A stretch of DNA of 64,000 bases from JBJHBP01 sp050485685 (GTDB lineage: Bacteria > Pseudomonadota > Gammaproteobacteria > Steroidobacterales > Rariloculaceae). The stretch covers positions 50,909 to 114,908 of the forward strand of contig JBJHBW010000008.1 in assembly GCA_050485685.1 (NCBI GenBank). The letters are read 5' to 3'. Shown here in pieces: positions 61,165 through 64,000 of the stretch (its first letter is position 1; the number at the start of each line of letters is the position of its first letter). The notes under the pieces were generated by a model that had not been told where the DNA came from, did not search any database, and saw nothing but the letters and a program-made list of their open reading frames with translations. The position numbers and the translations under genes were made by a program.

Positions 61165-62420
61165 GGCTGCGCCCCCGTCACCGGATACTGGCTGAGTATG
61201 GGCATGTCCTTGTCTCCCCGACCCGAAAGTCCGATCAGTACCCGCGGAGTGGCCCCGCCTTTGAATTCACGCGCCCAGCGCCTGGCACCCGCCAGCGCAT
61301 GCGAGGACTCCAGCGCCGGCAGTATGCCCTCCAGCGCGCAACACTCCCCGAGCGCCTGCAGCGCTTCGTCGTCGCTGGCCGTGATGTATTCAGCGCGGCC
61401 GATCATTTTCAGCAGCGCGTGCTCGGGGCCCACACCGGGATAGTCCAGTCCCGCCGACACCGAGTGTGTCTCCTGTATCTGTCCGCCTTCGTCATACAGC
61501 AGCATCGTGTAGGTGCCGTGCAGCACACCGGGCCGGCCGGACGCCAGCGTTGCCGAGTGCTGTCCCAGCGCACTGCCGCAACCGCCGGCTTCCACACCGA
61601 TCAGGCGGACACCAGGATCCGCCAGGAAGCCGTGAAAGATGCCTATCGCATTGGAGCCGCCGCCCACACAGGCAAACACGGCGTCGGGCAGGCCACCCTG
61701 TTCCAGCAGCTGGACACGCGCCTCACGACCGATCACCGCCTGCAGCTCGCGGACCAGGAACGGATACGGGTGCGGGCCTATGGCGGAACCGAGCAGGTAA
61801 TACGTGCCTTCGGGGTCGGACACCCAGTCGCGTATCGCCTCATCGATGGCGGCACGCAATGTGCGATCGCCTGAAGTGACGGCGACGACCTCGGCGCCCA
61901 GCCGGCGCATGCGGTCGACATTGGGTGCCTGGCGCTGAACGTCCACCTCACCCATGTAGACCGTGCATGGCAGTCCGATGCGCGCGCAGGCGGCAGCGGA
62001 TGCGACGCCATGCTGACCTGCGCCGGTTTCGGCGACAACACGCTTCGCCCCGAGCGCTTTCGCCAGCAGCGCCTGACCCACCGTGTTGTTGATCTTGTGC
62101 GCGCCGGTATGGGCGAGATCCTCGCGCTTGAGCCAGACTTCGGCACCCCATCGTTCGCCCAGGCGCGTGGCACGGGTCAGCGCGGTCGGTCGTCCCACCC
62201 AGGTGCGCAGCTCGTGGCTGAGCGCGGCCTGGAAATTCGCCGACGGGAGGATGTCGCGCACGCCTTCGACCAGGCGATTGATGGCCGGAATGAGCGTTTC
62301 CGGTACGTAACGTCCGCCGAATGGCCCGAAGCGTCCGTTGTCATCAGGCAATCTGCCCGCGAGCAGATCTTCGAGCAGGCGGGCGTGTTCCCGGTCCATG
62401 GTTTGGGTCTCAAGCTTCAT
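61161..62420 (-). CDS. trpB: Tryptophan synthase beta subunit
   Basis: The 419-residue PLP enzyme condenses indole with serine. K109 (HTGAHKINN) is the PLP lysine; the GRYVPETL N terminus, the AETGAGQHGVA loop and GGGSNAIG phosphate cup are present. Start overlaps trpF's stop by ATGA. Length is slightly above E. coli TrpB (397) because of an N-terminal extension (MKLETQTMDREHARLLEDL). Confidence 0.96.
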   Translation of the reverse strand: MKLETQTMDREHARLLEDLLAGRLPDDNGRFGPFGGRYVPETLIPAINRLVEGVRDILPSANFQAALSHELRTWVGRPTALTRATRLGERWGAEVWLKREDLAHTGAHKINNTVGQALLAKALGAKRVVAETGAGQHGVASAAACARIGLPCTVYMGEVDVQRQAPNVDRMRRLGAEVVAVTSGDRTLRAAIDEAIRDWVSDPEGTYYLLGSAIGPHPYPFLVRELQAVIGREARVQLLEQGGLPDAVFACVGGGSNAIGIFHGFLADPGVRLIGVEAGGCGSALGQHSATLASGRPGVLHGTYTMLLYDEGGQIQETHSVSAGLDYPGVGPEHALLKMIGRAEYITASDDEALQALGECCALEGILPALESSHALAGARRWAREFKGGATPRVLIGLSGRGDKDMPILSQYPVTGAQP

Positions 62421-63010
62421 GCTGCATTCTCCAATGCCCTGACGCGGGCAATGAACGTCTCTATCAATCCGATATCCTTCTCGCCCCGTGCACGCTCCAC
62501 GCCACTGGACACATCGACCCCCCAGGGCCGCACACGTGCGATCGCTTCAGCGACGTTATCAGCGCTCAGCCCACCGGCCAGCATCAGCGAAGTGCGTGAC
62601 GCCAGTGCGGCCGCCTGATCCCAGTCCGCGGTGCGACCGCTGCCACTGACCGCGCCCTCGAACAGCAGCCGCTTCGGCAGCGCGTGCGCTGCCGGCACCT
62701 GGCCGCTGCGGTAGACCGGCAGCGGTTCGCAACCCGGCGGCAGCGCCATCGTGGCAAAGTCACCCGCATCGGTCTGTATCCAGTCCGGCGCAAATTCGTC
62801 GAGCACGGTGCGCCATTCCCCGGCTGCCGGATGCAGCATCACCGCGACCCGGATGACATGCGAGGGCACCTGAGCGCACAGCGCGCGTGCTTCCTGCGCA
62901 GTCACGCGACGCGGCGATTCGGCGAACACGAACCCCAGCGCATCGGCACCGGCAGCAACTGCCGCAGCCACCGCGTCAGGTGTGCGCAGGCCGCAGATCT
63001 TCACGAACAC
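62417..63010 (-). CDS. trpF: Phosphoribosylanthranilate isomerase
   Basis: The 197-residue beta/alpha-barrel performs the Amadori rearrangement in tryptophan synthesis. The catalytic cysteine is in VKICGLR near the start (about residue 6), and the general acid aspartate in WIQTDAGD. Start is GTG; a GTG two codons later (MKICGL) is possible. It overlaps trpC's 3' end by ten bases. TrpF is a separate protein here, not fused to TrpC as in enterobacteria. Confidence 0.94.
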   Translation of the reverse strand: MFVKICGLRTPDAVAAAVAAGADALGFVFAESPRRVTAQEARALCAQVPSHVIRVAVMLHPAAGEWRTVLDEFAPDWIQTDAGDFATMALPPGCEPLPVYRSGQVPAAHALPKRLLFEGAVSGSGRTADWDQAAALASRTSLMLAGGLSADNVAEAIARVRPWGVDVSSGVERARGEKDIGLIETFIARVRALENAA

Positions 63011-63858
63011 GGCGTGGCACCTGCAGCGGCCGCGCGGACCCGATCCCTGCCGACTGCGATCAGCTCGGTGGCGGCCTGTGCAGGATCGGACTGCTGCATC
63101 AGCGCAGACCCGACCAGCGCCAGCTCGTAACCCAGCGTCGCCACGGTGCGTATGTCATCCGCGCCGCGAACCCCGCTCTCGGCCACCGCGGGCAACCCCG
63201 GTGGCAGGTGCGGCGCGAGTGTCGTGAAACGCTCGAAACTGACGCTGAGATCCTTCAGGTCGCGACAGTTCACGCCGGCCAGAAGTCCATTCGGGTGACT
63301 GTCCGCAGAGGCGGCCAGGCGCGCGATGCGCTCCAGGTCATCGCGATCGAAAGCCTCCAGCAGCACGAACAGACCACAGTCGCGCGCTGCCGCGAGCAGT
63401 TCGCCGATCTCGCTGTCGCTCAGCATCGCAACGATGATCAGCACGCCGCCGGCACCGGCCGCACGCGCTTCCAGAACCTGGTAAGGATCGGTCAGAAAAT
63501 CCTTGCGCATGACAGGGATGCGATGGGGACTGAGCAGCCTGGCCGCCTCACGCAGATGGTCGAGACTGCCGCGAAACTCGGCTGGTTCGGTCAGCACCGA
63601 CACCGCCGCCGCACCGGCGCGCGCGTAAGCGGAAACCTGTGCATCACGATCGAAACCGCCGGATGCCAATTCGCCGGCAGCGGGTGAACGCAGCTTCAGT
63701 TCCGCAATCAGATCGAAGTCATTCAAGGCCAGCGGCGGCGGCGGCGCCGTGTCCGCAGCGCGTCTTGCCAGTGCCGCGTCGCTCTCCAGCGCACGCGCAG
63801 CGCGCACGCGCTCGCGACTGCCGGTCGCCATTCGCTGCAGGAACGATTCGCTGTTCAT
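63001..63858 (-). CDS. trpC: Indole-3-glycerol phosphate synthase
   Basis: The 285-residue enzyme makes the indole ring. Motifs ELKLRSPAAGEL (catalytic lysine region), MRKDFLTDPYQVLEARAAG and GVNCRDLKD / AVAESGV are visible. Start MNSESFLQR with AGGGGA upstream; the longer frame adds 25 unconserved codons that overlap trpD. Translational overlap with trpF. Confidence 0.94.
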   Translation of the reverse strand: MNSESFLQRMATGSRERVRAARALESDAALARRAADTAPPPPLALNDFDLIAELKLRSPAAGELASGGFDRDAQVSAYARAGAAAVSVLTEPAEFRGSLDHLREAARLLSPHRIPVMRKDFLTDPYQVLEARAAGAGGVLIIVAMLSDSEIGELLAAARDCGLFVLLEAFDRDDLERIARLAASADSHPNGLLAGVNCRDLKDLSVSFERFTTLAPHLPPGLPAVAESGVRGADDIRTVATLGYELALVGSALMQQSDPAQAATELIAVGRDRVRAAAAGATPCS

Positions 63859-63895
63859 GGGTTCCCCTGGATGCGCTTCCTGCGACCGGCGCTGC

Positions 63896-64000
63896 TCAAG
63901 CGGCCACTGTCGCGAGCCTGTCCACCAGCGCACCGGCCGCGCCGCTGGCTATGGCCTCGCGCGCGCGCGCGCCAGCCGCACGCGGATCGGGCTCCATGCC
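63896..64000 (-). CDS. trpD: Anthranilate phosphoribosyltransferase, C-terminal end (partial)
   Basis: The last 34 residues before a TGA stop read GMEPDPRAAGARAREAIASG then AAGALVDRLATVAA, which fits the C-terminal helix of TrpD; the gene continues beyond the window edge. The position directly upstream of trpC in the trp order supports the call. The stretch GCGCGCGCGCGCGC within it is a GC dinucleotide run that could slip. Confidence 0.75.
   Translation of the reverse strand, partial: GMEPDPRAAGARAREAIASGAAGALVDRLATVAA

Noticed and set aside
63958..63973. GC dinucleotide run considered as a frameshift site in trpD
   Set aside because: The reading frame through the run gives an intact TrpD C terminus, so there is no sign of a break in this sequence.

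Overview
The window is a gene-dense, GC-rich (low 60s percent by eye) chromosomal segment of a free-living Gammaproteobacterium. The gene set (FadE-type acyl-CoA dehydrogenase, PspF/PspABC, proteobacterial GshA, MsrPQ, GspAB, YheT-type hydrolase, FlhD/FlhC-like regulators) fits an aerobic, probably marine, heterotroph. A Woeseiales/Chromatiales-like lineage is my guess, not something the sequence proves. I see no rRNA, tRNA, CRISPR array, insertion sequence or prophage. No gap between genes exceeds about 300 bases.

Left part (1-12.7 kb): a three-gene minus-strand operon encodes a GltD-like iron-sulfur flavoprotein and a two-subunit 2-oxoacid:acceptor oxidoreductase, the last gene cut by the window edge. 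It is followed by a TPR/TonB-C periplasmic protein, an OmpR/EnvZ-type two-component pair, a P-II protein, the MsrP/MsrQ periplasmic methionine sulfoxide repair system, an SH3 envelope protein and PBP4 (DacB). From 12.8 to 17.3 kb lies a regulatory island. A PAS-PAS-AAA-Fis sigma54 activator is divergent from a small exported protein that has a near-perfect -24/-12 promoter and three upstream palindromes. An unusual long inverted repeat follows, then dihydroorotase.

Middle (17.5-39.9 kb): a two-domain M16 peptidase; a four-gene gliding-type ABC cassette (ATPase, permease, GldG-like protein, DUF4340 protein); threonine deaminase; two conserved unknowns; an SLC13-type permease with four TrkA-C repeats; an SRPBCC-like protein; quinone oxidoreductase; a second SLC13 permease; a Tat-type aldo/keto reductase; a ferredoxin/rubredoxin reductase; a tandem pair of paralogous membrane-anchored unknowns; GshA; and bactofilin.

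Right part (39.9-64 kb): a YheT-type hydrolase, a PAS-GGDEF-EAL protein, and the phage-shock region. In that region pspA, pspB, pspC and two small genes lie behind a sigma54 promoter, with pspF nearby. Next come malate dehydrogenase, FadE, a DUF4399 lipoprotein, a GspA/GspB pair and an ABC-2 exporter. The most unusual locus follows: a protein made of two tandem FlhD-like domains, transcribed divergently from an FlhC-like zinc protein, with twin palindromes between them. The window ends with a TANGO2 protein, a CinA-type domain protein, a DUF2007 protein and the trp operon (trpA, trpB, trpF, trpC and the 3' end of trpD, all on the minus strand).
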